From: Flavobacterium psychrophilum
Lineage (GTDB): Bacteria; Bacteroidota; Bacteroidia; Flavobacteriales; Flavobacteriaceae
Assembly: GCA_945890865.1 (NCBI GenBank)
Contig: CAMDDB010000004.1
Location: forward strand, 62,001-126,000
Length of the DNA: 64,000 nt
Direction of reading: 5' to 3'
Every line of letters begins with the position of its first letter. Position 1 is the stretch's first letter. Below the pieces are notes generated by a model that did not search any database, was not told the origin of the DNA, and saw only the letters and a program-made list of their open reading frames with translations. Shown here piece by piece: positions 35,017 to 43,981 of the stretch. The translations under genes and the position numbers were made by a program.

Positions 35017-35230
35017 CTTTACTTTTTTCCCTTGATGGTAAAAAGTAACAAAAAAGATCAAGCCTGAATCATTTCGTCTTGAAAACTACCTCGAAAAGAG
35101 GTCCGCAATTAGCTTCGCTCCGTTCGGCTGTGCCTCGGGTCAAGTCGCTCGTCATGCTTCCTCGTCTATGAGCATTGCTCCTGTACTTTTCTTCGTTGTT
35201 TTACTTCGACGATCTGATTAGGGCGGGGTT
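35017..35230 (+). repeat. Intergenic long repeat, copy B
   Basis: This is a direct repeat of copy A with a few substitutions and a 34-bp GC-rich insertion at 35110-35143 that replaces four bases of copy A. The 50 bp to its left (34967-35016, including TATAAGCTGATCGAAG) also match copy A. The whole 34858-35368 spacer between rfbC and the aminotransferase gene is made of this element and flanking word repeats; it carries no gene. Confidence 0.85.
35110..35143 (+). repeat. GC-rich mini-element nested in copy B
   Basis: The 34-bp segment begins TAGCTTCGCTCCGTTCGGC and ends CCTCGGGTCAA. It interrupts the long repeat exactly where copies A and C have only GCGA, and occurs at the same site in copy D. 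Confidence 0.75.
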
Positions 35231-35241
35231 CAAAGTCCGTT

Positions 35242-35328
35242 GTTCGTTGTTCATTGTTCCTTGTTCGTTGTTCAAAATTTACTTAAATAATTTCAATGTT
35301 GAATAACGAATGTTGAATTTTGAATGTT
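35242..35328 (+). repeat. Tandem heptamer arrays beside copy B
   Basis: GTTCGTT, GTTCATT, GTTCCTT, GTTCGTT, GTTC (35242-35273) are followed by an AT link and GAATAAC, GAATGTT, GAATTTT, GAATGTT (35301-35328). Confidence 0.75.
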
Positions 35329-35339
35329 AAAATAGACAC

Positions 35340-35371
35340 ATTGACTAATTGTCTAATTGGCTCATTGACTA
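35340..35371 (-). repeat. Octamer array, four units, overlapping a stop codon
   Basis: ATTGACTA, ATTGTCTA, ATTGGCTC, ATTGACTA on the plus strand. The last unit contains the TAG stop of the PglE-like aminotransferase gene, so the array starts with the stop codon in coding orientation (TAGTCAAT). Confidence 0.75.
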
Positions 35372-36508
35372 CGCAAACACCGAAGCAATCACAGAAGCAA
35401 TTCTTTCGCGATCAGTATCAGTTAGGTTGGAACCCGAAGGTAAACACAAACCGTTATCAAATAAGTTTTCAGCTACGTTGCTGCCGTAATACGGATAGTT
35501 GGAAAAAATAGGTTGTAAATGCATGGGTTTCCACAACGGACGCGATTCGATATTTTCGGCTTCAAGCGCTAAGCGTAAGGTTTCAGGGGTGATGCCGTTG
35601 GTTTTTGAGGCATCTATGGTGATGGCACTCAACCAATAATTGGCAAAATAATCGTCGTTTGGCGTAGAAAACACTTTCACACCTTCAATCGATGCAAAAA
35701 TATCTACATAAAAATCGTGCATTTGTCTGCGTAAGGTAACATGTTCGTCTAAGACTTCCATTTGACCTCTACCGATTCCTGCACAAATGTTGCTCATGCG
35801 GTAATTGTAACCAATTTCACTGTGTTGGTAATGCGGCGCATGGTCTCTTGATTGGGTAGCATAGAAAACCGCTTTTTCTTTTAGTGCTGCCGTTTTTGTT
35901 ACTATAGCGCCACCACCTGAAGTAGTAATGATTTTATTACCATTGAATGATAATATACCAATATCACCAAAGGTACCACATTTTTGTCCATTGTAGGTAC
36001 TCCCTAAAGCGGAAGCGGCGTCTTCTAAAACAGGAATATCATAGGTATTGGCTACTTTTCTTATTTCGGCTACTTGATACGGTACACCGAATAAATGTAC
36101 AGCGATAATCGCTTTTGGTTTTTTACCTTTTTGAATACTATCTTGTATCGCTAGTTCTAAAGCTTGAGGGCATAGTCCCCAAGTAGTGTTTTCGCTATCT
36201 ATAAAAACAGGTTTCGCCCCTAGATATAAAATAGGGTTAGCAGAAGCTGAAAAAGTCATGGTTTGACAAAGTACGGCATCACCTGCTTGAACGCCTAATA
36301 AAATTAACCCTAAATGAATGGCAGCTGTTCCTGAACTTAAAGCGCCTACGTGAACATTAGCATCCAAATAGTTTTCTAAGTCTTGCTCGAAACCATTTAC
36401 ATTAGGACCTAATGGCGCCACCCAATTGGCATCAAATGCTTCTTGGATGTAGTTTTGTTCGGTGCCTCCCATGTGGGGAGAAGAAAGCCAGATTTTATTT
36501 TGTGTCAT
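35369..36508 (-). CDS. PglE/LegC-type nucleotide-sugar aminotransferase
   Basis: This PLP enzyme of the DegT/DnrJ/EryC1/StrS family probably converts UDP-4-keto-6-deoxy-GlcNAc, the product of the dehydratase at 28.2 kb, to the 4-amino sugar. The 379 residues start with IWLSSPHMGGTEQNYI and contain ALSSGTAAIHLGL, EDAASALGSTYNGQKCGTFGD and the PLP-lysine segment FNGNKIITTSGGG. No PglD-like acetyltransferase is visible nearby. The gene is bracketed by long repeats B and C. Confidence 0.9.
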   Translation of the reverse strand: MTQNKIWLSSPHMGGTEQNYIQEAFDANWVAPLGPNVNGFEQDLENYLDANVHVGALSSGTAAIHLGLILLGVQAGDAVLCQTMTFSASANPILYLGAKPVFIDSENTTWGLCPQALELAIQDSIQKGKKPKAIIAVHLFGVPYQVAEIRKVANTYDIPVLEDAASALGSTYNGQKCGTFGDIGILSFNGNKIITTSGGGAIVTKTAALKEKAVFYATQSRDHAPHYQHSEIGYNYRMSNICAGIGRGQMEVLDEHVTLRRQMHDFYVDIFASIEGVKVFSTPNDDYFANYWLSAITIDASKTNGITPETLRLALEAENIESRPLWKPMHLQPIFSNYPYYGSNVAENLFDNGLCLPSGSNLTDTDRERIASVIASVFA

Positions 36509-36598
36509 TTTTACTATCTACAATAATTCTATTTAAAACACATAAGTAAATGCAGGCCACATGCTGTGCTGAAATAAAATACAAATTAGTTCAAATAT

Positions 36599-36777
36599 TT
36601 TACTTTTTTCCCTTGATGGTAAAAAGTAACAAAAAAGATCAAGCCTGAATCATTTCGTCTTGAAAACTACCTCGAAAAGAGGTCCGCAATGCGAGTCGCT
36701 CGTCATACTTCCTCGTCTTTGAGCATTGCTCCTGTACTTTTCTTCGTTGTTTTACTACGACGATCTGATTAGGGCGG
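36599..36777 (+). repeat. Intergenic long repeat, copy C
   Basis: This direct repeat of copy A has no GC-rich insertion and shares two diagnostic bases with copy D (cgtcatA and ctTtgag where A and B have G and A). It lies in the 36509-36944 spacer between the aminotransferase and sugar transferase genes, which has no gene. The left flank differs from A and B. Confidence 0.85.
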
Positions 36778-36791
36778 TTAGAAGTTCGTGA

Positions 36792-36900
36792 TTAGCTTAG
36801 CTCCGTTCGGCTCGGCCTCGGGTCGTTGTTCGTTGGTCGTTGTTTAAAATTTATTTAAATAATTTCAATGTTGAATAAGGAATGTTGAATTTTGAATGTT
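36792..36900 (+). repeat. GC-rich mini-element and heptamer array beside copy C
   Basis: 36792-36830 is a variant mini-element (TTAGCTTAGCTCCGTTCGGC, then a GGCCTCGGGTCG block). It is followed by a short GTTCGTT array and by GAATAAG, GAATGTT, GAATTTT, GAATGTT (36873-36900). Confidence 0.65.
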
Positions 36901-36911
36901 CAAATAGTCTC

Positions 36912-36943
36912 ATTGACACATTGGCTTATTGACACATTGCCAA
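36912..36943 (-). repeat. Octamer array, four units, at a stop codon
   Basis: ATTGACAC, ATTGGCTT, ATTGACAC, ATTGCCAA on the plus strand end one base before the stop codon of the sugar transferase gene at 36945. Confidence 0.75.
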
Positions 36944-36944
36944 A

Positions 36945-37496
36945 TTAATTATTAATCCGATCCCCTGAACCTTTACCCAATACCGTAGCAATAATATAAT
37001 AAAAATACTTCACGACTGTCAATTGACTAGTCATTTTCGCATCTGTCTCGGCAAGTAACTTAGGAGTAGACATGTCTATTTTATTAATTTGAGCTTCTCC
37101 AGTAATTCCAGGAGCTACGTTGTAGACGCCTCTATTTTCTCTTTCTAAAATTAATGCTGATTGATTGAATAAATTAGGCCTTGGTCCTACTAAACTCATA
37201 TCACCTATCAATACATTAAACAATTGTGGTAATTCATCTAATTTGGATTTGCGTAAAAAAGCGCCATATTTTGTTACCGAACTGCTGTTAGCCAAATGTG
37301 TGGCTACTGATTTCGTGTTGACGTGCATGGAACGAAATTTGTATAATTTAAACGGCTTTTTGTATTTGCCTACCCGTTCTTGAGCAAAAATAGGCGAACC
37401 GGTATCAAAAAAACCGATACCCCATAAAATGATGATAAATGGACTTAATATTAGAAGTCCAAAAAAAGAAAAAATAAAATCAAAAAAACGAATCAT
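36945..37496 (-). CDS. PglC-type sugar transferase (phosphoglycosyl transferase)
   Basis: It loads a sugar-1-phosphate onto undecaprenyl phosphate at the inner membrane, probably the 4-amino or N-acetyl sugar made by the PglF/PglE-like enzymes. The 183 residues begin MIRFFDFIFSFFGLLILSPF with the re-entrant-helix Ser-Pro, then FAQERVGKYKKPFKLYKFRSM, the Asp-Glu dyad in SKLDELPQL and GDMSLVGPRPNLF. It is complete, unlike the shorter homologue at 27.6 kb. It follows the EpsG-like gene by 8 bp. Confidence 0.9.
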   Translation of the reverse strand: MIRFFDFIFSFFGLLILSPFIIILWGIGFFDTGSPIFAQERVGKYKKPFKLYKFRSMHVNTKSVATHLANSSSVTKYGAFLRKSKLDELPQLFNVLIGDMSLVGPRPNLFNQSALILERENRGVYNVAPGITGEAQINKIDMSTPKLLAETDAKMTSQLTVVKYFYYIIATVLGKGSGDRINN

Positions 37497-37504
37497 AATA
37501 TGAG

Positions 37505-38575
37505 TTATCTGTTAAATAGTATATTTTTATAAGGCACTAATTTTGTATGTATCCCAGGTGTTTTATAATCAACCCATAACCCATGGAAAAAAAGGCTCAA
37601 TCCATAGAAAGCAATCAATGGTACTACAAATATTTTTTTTCTATTAATATAGGCAATTTCTGCTAATACTATTAGTTCAAAAAATTTAAAATACAGTGAA
37701 AATCTAAATAAATGCTTCACAGAAGCAAAAATATTGGCTAAAATAAAAGAAAATAGTGCAAGAATAATAAAATACTTGTTTTCTGGTTTTAACTTTAATA
37801 ATTTATCATAATTATATAAAATAAACAGGGCCTCAAAATTAAAAAGCACTAATTTAATATAATTGACTGGAATCATATTTTTAGCCAGAAAGTACCCTTC
37901 ATATTTGGTACCCTCAAAAAAATAACCAAAAAATTGAAACCAATTAATAAAGGCAAATGGTAATGATACTAGTAAAAAAAACAAGATTTGTTTTTTAGTT
38001 ACTATTTTAGAAATATAAAATAATCCAAAAACCAATAGTCCTGCTAAAAGACAAGAATAATGAAATAGTGATCCAATCAAAATGACTAGTGTATAATGCC
38101 AAATTTTATTTTTAAGTAAAAACTGAAAACTCCAAAATACAATTGCCATGGCCACATATTGTCTCATTAATATAAATGAATAGAGAAAAAAATAAGGAAA
38201 TATCAAATAAAAAAACCAAGCGTATTTTAAATTTATCGTGTATTTTTTTAATGCTAAATTGATAAGTAAAAGTGTTCCCGCAAAAAATAAAAATTGAATA
38301 TGGTAAATGGATAGATTGAAATAAGCGAATATATTCATAATTCCTACATATCCTATTTCTAAATATTTGTCATTAATAGTTGAATTATACCATTTACTAT
38401 AATTAACAAAATCTGTCCCTAAACCGCTTCTTAATCCTGCAAAAATAATTAGAACACTTAATAAAATATAGTGTTTTCTTTTATCTTTTTGAAATAATAG
38501 CAATATAGCGACACATAAAAACAGTAGGTAACCATAGGAATCTACAATAAAAGACTGAAAAATATTATCTTCCAT
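37505..38575 (-). CDS. EpsG-family polysaccharide polymerase-like membrane protein
   Basis: The ATG at 38575 (MEDNIFQSFIVDSYGYLL) gives about 356 residues with ten or more membrane helices. FAGLRSGLGTDFVNYSKWYN near residue 50 is the EpsG/Wzy-like signature. Such proteins polymerise lipid-linked repeat units in the periplasm. A second, unrelated polymerase-like protein lies at 44.2 kb. It is separated from the upstream SDR gene by 5 bp, within one operon. Confidence 0.8.
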   Translation of the reverse strand: MEDNIFQSFIVDSYGYLLFLCVAILLLFQKDKRKHYILLSVLIIFAGLRSGLGTDFVNYSKWYNSTINDKYLEIGYVGIMNIFAYFNLSIYHIQFLFFAGTLLLINLALKKYTINLKYAWFFYLIFPYFFLYSFILMRQYVAMAIVFWSFQFLLKNKIWHYTLVILIGSLFHYSCLLAGLLVFGLFYISKIVTKKQILFFLLVSLPFAFINWFQFFGYFFEGTKYEGYFLAKNMIPVNYIKLVLFNFEALFILYNYDKLLKLKPENKYFIILALFSFILANIFASVKHLFRFSLYFKFFELIVLAEIAYINRKKIFVVPLIAFYGLSLFFHGLWVDYKTPGIHTKLVPYKNILFNR

Positions 38576-38580
38576 AATGA

Positions 38581-39504
38581 TCAATCAAAAGATTTAATCG
38601 TTTTAATTAATCCTTCTTTAGCTGAAATAGGAAATTTTTCAATCTGTAACGCTGACTTTATTTTTGCGTTAGACACCACAAAATTTTCAGTCAACTTATC
38701 CAAGCGTTCAGTATTTAAAGGTAAATGTAAAACATCCCCTATTTTAACAATTTTATTGATTAGTTTCTTAGAGATAGGAAAAATTCTTGCTTTTTTATTT
38801 GTTGTAGCAGCAATTAATTTAATCAAATCATTAGTTGATAAAGTTTCATCATCTGCTAAATTGTAAACTCCCGAAAGAATATCTTCTCGTTCTAATATCT
38901 GATTAATAACATAACAAACATTATCAATACTACAAAAAGAACGTTGGTTATGAAAAGCGCCTAATGGCCAAGGTAAACCTTTACTTACTAATTGATACAA
39001 TAAATTTAGATTGCCTTTGTTACCAGTCCCATGAATCATACAGGGCCTCAAAACAAAAACACGTTTTCCTTGCGGGACTTCTTGGGATAAAATATATTCT
39101 TCCGCATGCAACTTGGAGATTCCGTAATGTGTTTTTGGATAAGGAATAGAATCTTCTGTCAAAACACCTTTTATATTATCTGCCACCGCCTTTACGGTAC
39201 TCATAAAGATAAAAATAGCCGACTCCGAAGCTAAGAAATCATCAAACAATTGCTTGGTCAATTCATAATTAGCTTCATAGTAACCTTTTGGATTAGATAC
39301 CTTTTTAAAATCATGTGCTTTGCCAGCCAAATGAACTATAGCAGTTGAATTACTCCAAACTTCAGGAGTTAGCGCTTTATAACTAATTTCGTTATATTTT
39401 ATTGGGTTTCTTGAAACACCCAATGTGGTATAAGCTTTGTTTTTTAGATAAGTCGTTAAAATTTTACCTACAAAACCGTGGTTGCCTGTTATTAAAATAA
39501 TCAA
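38581..39504 (-). CDS. WbpV/Gne-like nucleotide-sugar reductase or epimerase
   Basis: This extended SDR of 307 residues has ITGNHGFVGKIL, HLAGKAHD, the catalytic YGISKLHAEEYI (YxxxK) and VLRPCMIHGTGNKGNL, which matches the group reducing or epimerising UDP-4-keto-6-deoxy-HexNAc. With the dehydratase at 28.2 kb it could produce UDP-QuiNAc or UDP-FucNAc. The precise stereochemistry cannot be read from sequence. It is in line with the EpsG-like and glycosyltransferase genes. Confidence 0.8.
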   Translation of the reverse strand: MIILITGNHGFVGKILTTYLKNKAYTTLGVSRNPIKYNEISYKALTPEVWSNSTAIVHLAGKAHDFKKVSNPKGYYEANYELTKQLFDDFLASESAIFIFMSTVKAVADNIKGVLTEDSIPYPKTHYGISKLHAEEYILSQEVPQGKRVFVLRPCMIHGTGNKGNLNLLYQLVSKGLPWPLGAFHNQRSFCSIDNVCYVINQILEREDILSGVYNLADDETLSTNDLIKLIAATTNKKARIFPISKKLINKIVKIGDVLHLPLNTERLDKLTENFVVSNAKIKSALQIEKFPISAKEGLIKTIKSFD

Positions 39505-39513
39505 TTTTAATTA

Positions 39514-40617
39514 TTATTTTAGGGATTTATAAATTTCATCATATTTATGTCCTTGAAAATCTTCAGTAAAAATTGTTTTTAGCCTATTATTTGCTGATTC
39601 CCCCATTTTTAGTCTGAGTTCATCATTGTTAAATAAAGTGTTCATTGCCTCAGCTAAAGCATTTGAATTGTTTGGTTCAATAACGAATCCTGTTTCATTA
39701 TGCTTATTTACGTAGCTTGTACCAGTACCTAGCTCAGTAGTAATCATTGGTTTTGAAAAGAAGCTTGCTTCAAGTAGAACTTGTCCAAATGCTTCAGCTG
39801 GTGAAATTGATGGCAATACTAGAAAACTACAATTTTTTACATAATCTATCATTAACTCCTCTTCAACAAAGCCCAATAATTTAACATTTTCAATTTTCTC
39901 ATCATTTATTCGTTGATTCAAATGTTCATAAAGTGGTCCTTTACCAATGATGATTATTTCATATTTTATATGTTTGGCTGAATCTAACAATATATCTAGT
40001 CCTTTATACCATCTTAATACTCCAACAAACACTGCAAATTTATTTGGGATAATATTTTCCTTGCCAATTAATAATGATTTGTCTAACTTATTCATACGCT
40101 CTGAATCAATCCACAAATTAATTACTATTATTTTGTCTTTATATCTATGAAGAAATTTGGTTGAAGCATATAAATTCTCATTAATCGGAACTATGAATTT
40201 TGCTTTCTTAAACAGCAGAAAAATAAATGGTTTATATAAAAATCTAAATATCTTTCTTTCAAAAATATCGCATACAAATGTTACTACGATTGGTTTTGAT
40301 GTAAATGACAATATAGTTAATAGTTCTGTTAGTGGATATGGATAATATATATGAATAATATCTGTATCCTTAATAATACTCCTAAAATTTCTAACTAGAG
40401 AAAAACTTACAGGGAAAGAATTATTTCCAAATGTTCTTTTGAAGGATTCTACCTTTATTCCATCCAAAGTTGTTTTAATTGGGTTATTTGAAACCGAAAC
40501 AACTTTAACATCATATCCATTTTTGACGGAATATTTACCTATTTGCCTAATTGCTTCTTCCAATCCGCCTTGAGAATCTGGAAAATAAGTCTTAAATAAG
40601 TGAGTAATTTTAACCAT
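39514..40617 (-). CDS. Glycosyltransferase, GT4 family
   Basis: The 367-residue GT-B protein begins MVKITHLFKTYFPDSQGGLE (an N-terminal acceptor domain). It has the donor-binding region FVGVLRWYKGLDILLDSA and the EX7E motif EAFGQVLLEA, as in retaining GT4 enzymes. It is cytoplasmic and membrane-associated, adding a sugar to the growing repeat unit; donor unknown. Its start is 9 bp after the Gmd-like gene stop, so it is part of the same operon. Confidence 0.88.
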   Translation of the reverse strand: MVKITHLFKTYFPDSQGGLEEAIRQIGKYSVKNGYDVKVVSVSNNPIKTTLDGIKVESFKRTFGNNSFPVSFSLVRNFRSIIKDTDIIHIYYPYPLTELLTILSFTSKPIVVTFVCDIFERKIFRFLYKPFIFLLFKKAKFIVPINENLYASTKFLHRYKDKIIVINLWIDSERMNKLDKSLLIGKENIIPNKFAVFVGVLRWYKGLDILLDSAKHIKYEIIIIGKGPLYEHLNQRINDEKIENVKLLGFVEEELMIDYVKNCSFLVLPSISPAEAFGQVLLEASFFSKPMITTELGTGTSYVNKHNETGFVIEPNNSNALAEAMNTLFNNDELRLKMGESANNRLKTIFTEDFQGHKYDEIYKSLK

Positions 40618-40626
40618 AATCTATAA

Positions 40627-41628
40627 TTAATATTTTAAATCATTCTGAACCATTATTTTAACCAAATCTTCAAATGACGTCTTATGGCTCCATCCAAGAA
40701 GTTCCTTGGCCTTATTAGGATCTCCCATCATCTGCCATGTTTCTAAAGGTCGGTAAAATTCTGGATTGACCTCAACAAGCACCTTCCTGGAATTTTTATC
40801 AATGCCCTTTTCTTCTATACCTTCACTATTCCATTCGATATCGATTCCTACTTCACGGAATGCTTGTGAAACAAAATCTCTAACAGTATGATTTTCTCCC
40901 GATGCAATAATAAAGTCATCTGCTTCTGTATGTTGGAGCATTTTCCACATACATTCAACATAATCCTTTGCATATCCCCAATCTCTGCGTGCATTCAAAT
41001 TTCCTAGATAAAGTTTATCTTGTAATCCTTTAGCTATTTTAGCAACAGCAACTGTAATCTTTCTTGTTACAAAGGCTTCGCTCCTGAACTCGCTTTCGTG
41101 ATTGTACAAAATTCCGTTTGAGGCAAAAATACCAAAAGATTCTCGATAATTCTTAATTATCCAATAACCATATAATTTAGCTACCCCATATGGATTACAT
41201 GGCGCAAAAGGGGTCATTTCTGTTTGCGGAAAATCTTTTGAAACTCCAAACAATTCTGCAGAGGATGCTTGAAAAATTTTTGTTTTTTTGCTTAGCCCAA
41301 GTGTTTTGATAGCTTCAAGAATCCTTAATACACCTAAAGCATCTATATCACTAGTATAAATTGGCATTGAAAAAGAAAGTGCAACTTGTGATTGAGCAGC
41401 TAAGTTATAAATTTCATCCGGTTGTATTTTATCTATTATGTTAATAATAGAATTTGTATCTGACAAATCACATTGAATGAGATGGATATCCTTATTTAAA
41501 TGCGAAACCCTGCCTGAAACTAATGAGGAGATAGTACCATAAACGACATACCCTTTTTCTAACAACAATTCGGATAAGAACCAGCCGTCTTGACCAGTAA
41601 TACCTGTTATTAAAGCTATGTTACTCAT
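40627..41628 (-). CDS. Gmd-like GDP-sugar dehydratase or reductase (divergent paralogue)
   Basis: The 333-residue SDR is a tandem paralogue of gmd next door: [39 protein letters not shown] and [15 protein letters not shown] are shared. Differences sit at functional positions: the catalytic Thr is Ser 123 (ASSAELFG), and the NADP-binding RRG before FVTRKI reads FRS. It may be a second dehydratase, or an RMD-like reductase acting on the Gmd product; no fcl/GMER homologue is visible in the window. It starts 2 bp after gmd. Confidence 0.8.
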   Translation of the reverse strand: MSNIALITGITGQDGWFLSELLLEKGYVVYGTISSLVSGRVSHLNKDIHLIQCDLSDTNSIINIIDKIQPDEIYNLAAQSQVALSFSMPIYTSDIDALGVLRILEAIKTLGLSKKTKIFQASSAELFGVSKDFPQTEMTPFAPCNPYGVAKLYGYWIIKNYRESFGIFASNGILYNHESEFRSEAFVTRKITVAVAKIAKGLQDKLYLGNLNARRDWGYAKDYVECMWKMLQHTEADDFIIASGENHTVRDFVSQAFREVGIDIEWNSEGIEEKGIDKNSRKVLVEVNPEFYRPLETWQMMGDPNKAKELLGWSHKTSFEDLVKIMVQNDLKY

Positions 41629-41630
41629 GA

Positions 41631-42650
41631 TTATCTGAATGATTTTAAATCATGCTCTATCATCACTTTTACTAATTGATCTATAGATGTTTTTTTAGGA
41701 TTCCAACCTAATAGCTGATGTGCTTTAGTTGGGTCACCTAATAGCTGTTCAACTTCAGCAGGCCTGAAAAATGCCGGATCAACCTCGATGATAACTTTTC
41801 CTGTTTTTACATCGATACCTTTCTCATATATTCCCTCTCCTTCCCACCTAAGTTCAATACCAACTTCTTTGAAAGAAAGATAAGCGAATTCTCGAATTGA
41901 GTGAAATTCTCCAGTAGCAATGACAAAATCTTCAGGTTTATGATATTGCAGTATCCTCCACATACATTCGACATAATCTTTTGCATATCCCCAATCTCGT
42001 TTTGCACTTAGGTTCCCTAAGTAAAGTTTTTCCTGTAAACCTTTAACTATTTTACAGGCTGCTAGGGTTATTTTACGAGTAACAAAATCAACTCCTCTTC
42101 TTTCGCTTTCATGGTTGAACAAAATTCCGTTTACAGCAAACATTCCATATGATTCCCTGTAATTCCTCGTAATCCAAAATCCGTAAAGTTTTGCTACACC
42201 ATATGGGCTTCGTGGATAGAAAGGAGTAGACTCTTTTTGTGGCACCTCCTGAACCTCACCATATAATTCTGAAGTTGATGCCTGATAGAATTTGGCTTTT
42301 TTCTCGATACCTACAGCCCTTATTGCTTCTAAAAGACGAACAGTTCCTAGTGCATCAACATCTGCTGTATATTCCGGCACATCGAATGATACTTTTACAT
42401 GGGATTGAGCAGCTAAATTGTAAATTTCGTCCGGATTAACTCTCTTTATTATTTGGACTAAGGAACTAAAATCAGTTAAATCTCCATAATGAAGAGTTAT
42501 ATCTGACATGATGTGTTCTATATTTCGTGTATTTGGCGATGATACTTGGCGAATAATTCCATGAACTTCGTATCCTTTATGTAACAATAATTCTGCTAAA
42601 AATGAACCGTCTTGTCCGGTTATGCCTGTTATAAGAGCTGTTTTTTTCAT
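41631..42650 (-). CDS. gmd: GDP-mannose 4,6-dehydratase
   Basis: It converts GDP-mannose to GDP-4-keto-6-deoxymannose, precursor of GDP-fucose, GDP-rhamnose and related sugars. The 339 residues have [29 protein letters not shown], catalytic Thr 126/Glu 128 in [20 protein letters not shown] and [15 protein letters not shown], all canonical. It heads a four-gene run (gmd, gmd-like, GT4, SDR). The mannose supply would come from manA at 11.2 kb. Confidence 0.95.
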   Translation of the reverse strand: MKKTALITGITGQDGSFLAELLLHKGYEVHGIIRQVSSPNTRNIEHIMSDITLHYGDLTDFSSLVQIIKRVNPDEIYNLAAQSHVKVSFDVPEYTADVDALGTVRLLEAIRAVGIEKKAKFYQASTSELYGEVQEVPQKESTPFYPRSPYGVAKLYGFWITRNYRESYGMFAVNGILFNHESERRGVDFVTRKITLAACKIVKGLQEKLYLGNLSAKRDWGYAKDYVECMWRILQYHKPEDFVIATGEFHSIREFAYLSFKEVGIELRWEGEGIYEKGIDVKTGKVIIEVDPAFFRPAEVEQLLGDPTKAHQLLGWNPKKTSIDQLVKVMIEHDLKSFR

Positions 42651-42767
42651 ATGATTCTTTTGTTTAAATTATTTTATATTGTTGGTAAAAACTTAATTAA
42701 GTAATATTGAAGATCTATATTGAATGTTATTTTAATATTCATAAGATTATTTTCAATAAATTATGGC

Positions 42768-43811
42768 TTAAATATATTTATTTGCTATACCCATTAGGGT
42801 ATGGGCTGATTCTTCCCAATTGAATTTTTGTGCTTTTTTATACCCTTGATTTATTAAATCAGTTCGTATTGAATCCGAATTTAATACACTATGAATGCAA
42901 TTAGCAATATCATTAATATCATAAGGATTAAAATATCTTGTAGCATCACCAAAAACCTCGTGAAAAACCTCGATATCAGACACAATCGTAGGACAACCCA
43001 TTGCCATAGCTTCTAAAGGAGGCAACCCAAAGCCCTCATAAACTGAAGGAAAAATAAATAGTTTGGCATTTGAATAATATTTATGAAGCTTTTCATCAGA
43101 AACATGTCCTAAAAAAACAACTCTTTTGGATAAGTTTAGACCGACATTTTGAAAGACTTTATTTTTATTACCTATAATTACTAGTTTTGTATTGGAATTT
43201 AACAAATTTACAGCTGACAATAATCTTGAAAAGTTTTTTCTAGGATCTATAGATGACACAGCCAAAACATATTCATAGTCTAAGCTATTACATACATTAT
43301 GTTCTTTATTAGTGAATTTATTTGAAACCCCACAGTATATAACAGAAATTTTGTTTTTTTCAATATTTAAGCAATCTACTATTTCTTTGCGGGAGAATTC
43401 ACTAATAGTTAATATCTGTAAAGCTCTTCTCACGATAATTGGATAAAATATTTTGTAGTAATATGAATATTTTTTTGAAAACCATTCAGGGTGTCTTAAA
43501 ATGGACATATCATGAATCGTAATAAATTGATTCTTTATTAATATGGGTCCTAAGCCAGAAAAATTGAATAATAAGTATTTCTTTTTAAATAAAAAGAAAG
43601 TAGGTAAACAAAATTGCTCCCAAAAATGCGAACTTCCAATTCCCCATAAAATTATTCTGAAGTTTGAAATATTATAATCGGACAAAATATGTTTTGGAGC
43701 AATAATTGTAAATTCTACTTTATTTAAATACAAAGCATTGCATAATTCATAAGCTAATCTGTTTACTCCCGTAATTTTTTGAGTTAAAAATCGCCCATTT
43801 ATATATATCAT
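42768..43811 (-). CDS. Glycosyltransferase, GT4 family
   Basis: The 347 residues begin MIYINGRFLTQKITGVNRLA, typical for mannosyl- or rhamnosyl-type GT4 enzymes of surface glycans. Further motifs: QILTISEFSRKEIV, VSSIDPRKNF and the EX7E motif EGFGLPPLEAMAMGCP. A 354-bp spacer upstream contains a degraded copy of the same family, so this gene may be the survivor of a duplication or replacement. Donor sugar unknown. Confidence 0.88.
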   Translation of the reverse strand: MIYINGRFLTQKITGVNRLAYELCNALYLNKVEFTIIAPKHILSDYNISNFRIILWGIGSSHFWEQFCLPTFFLFKKKYLLFNFSGLGPILIKNQFITIHDMSILRHPEWFSKKYSYYYKIFYPIIVRRALQILTISEFSRKEIVDCLNIEKNKISVIYCGVSNKFTNKEHNVCNSLDYEYVLAVSSIDPRKNFSRLLSAVNLLNSNTKLVIIGNKNKVFQNVGLNLSKRVVFLGHVSDEKLHKYYSNAKLFIFPSVYEGFGLPPLEAMAMGCPTIVSDIEVFHEVFGDATRYFNPYDINDIANCIHSVLNSDSIRTDLINQGYKKAQKFNWEESAHTLMGIANKYI

Positions 43812-43981
43812 GAATTTTAAAATTAATTTTTATTTTTTTGTGACAAATTTAAATCTTTTCAAAAAAAATATCATAAAATGTCTTTAATTTTGATTAAAAT
43901 GAATTAATGTAATAATTCTTAAAATTTTTAATAGGGCCAATTAATAAATAGCTAATATGTAGTTGTTATATAATATTGACA

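Noticed and set aside
36765..36785. ops-like sequence GGCGGTTAG at the end of repeat copy C
   Set aside because: It differs from the ops consensus, is on the plus strand while the genes are on the minus strand, and is absent in copies A, B and D, which read GGCGGGGTT.
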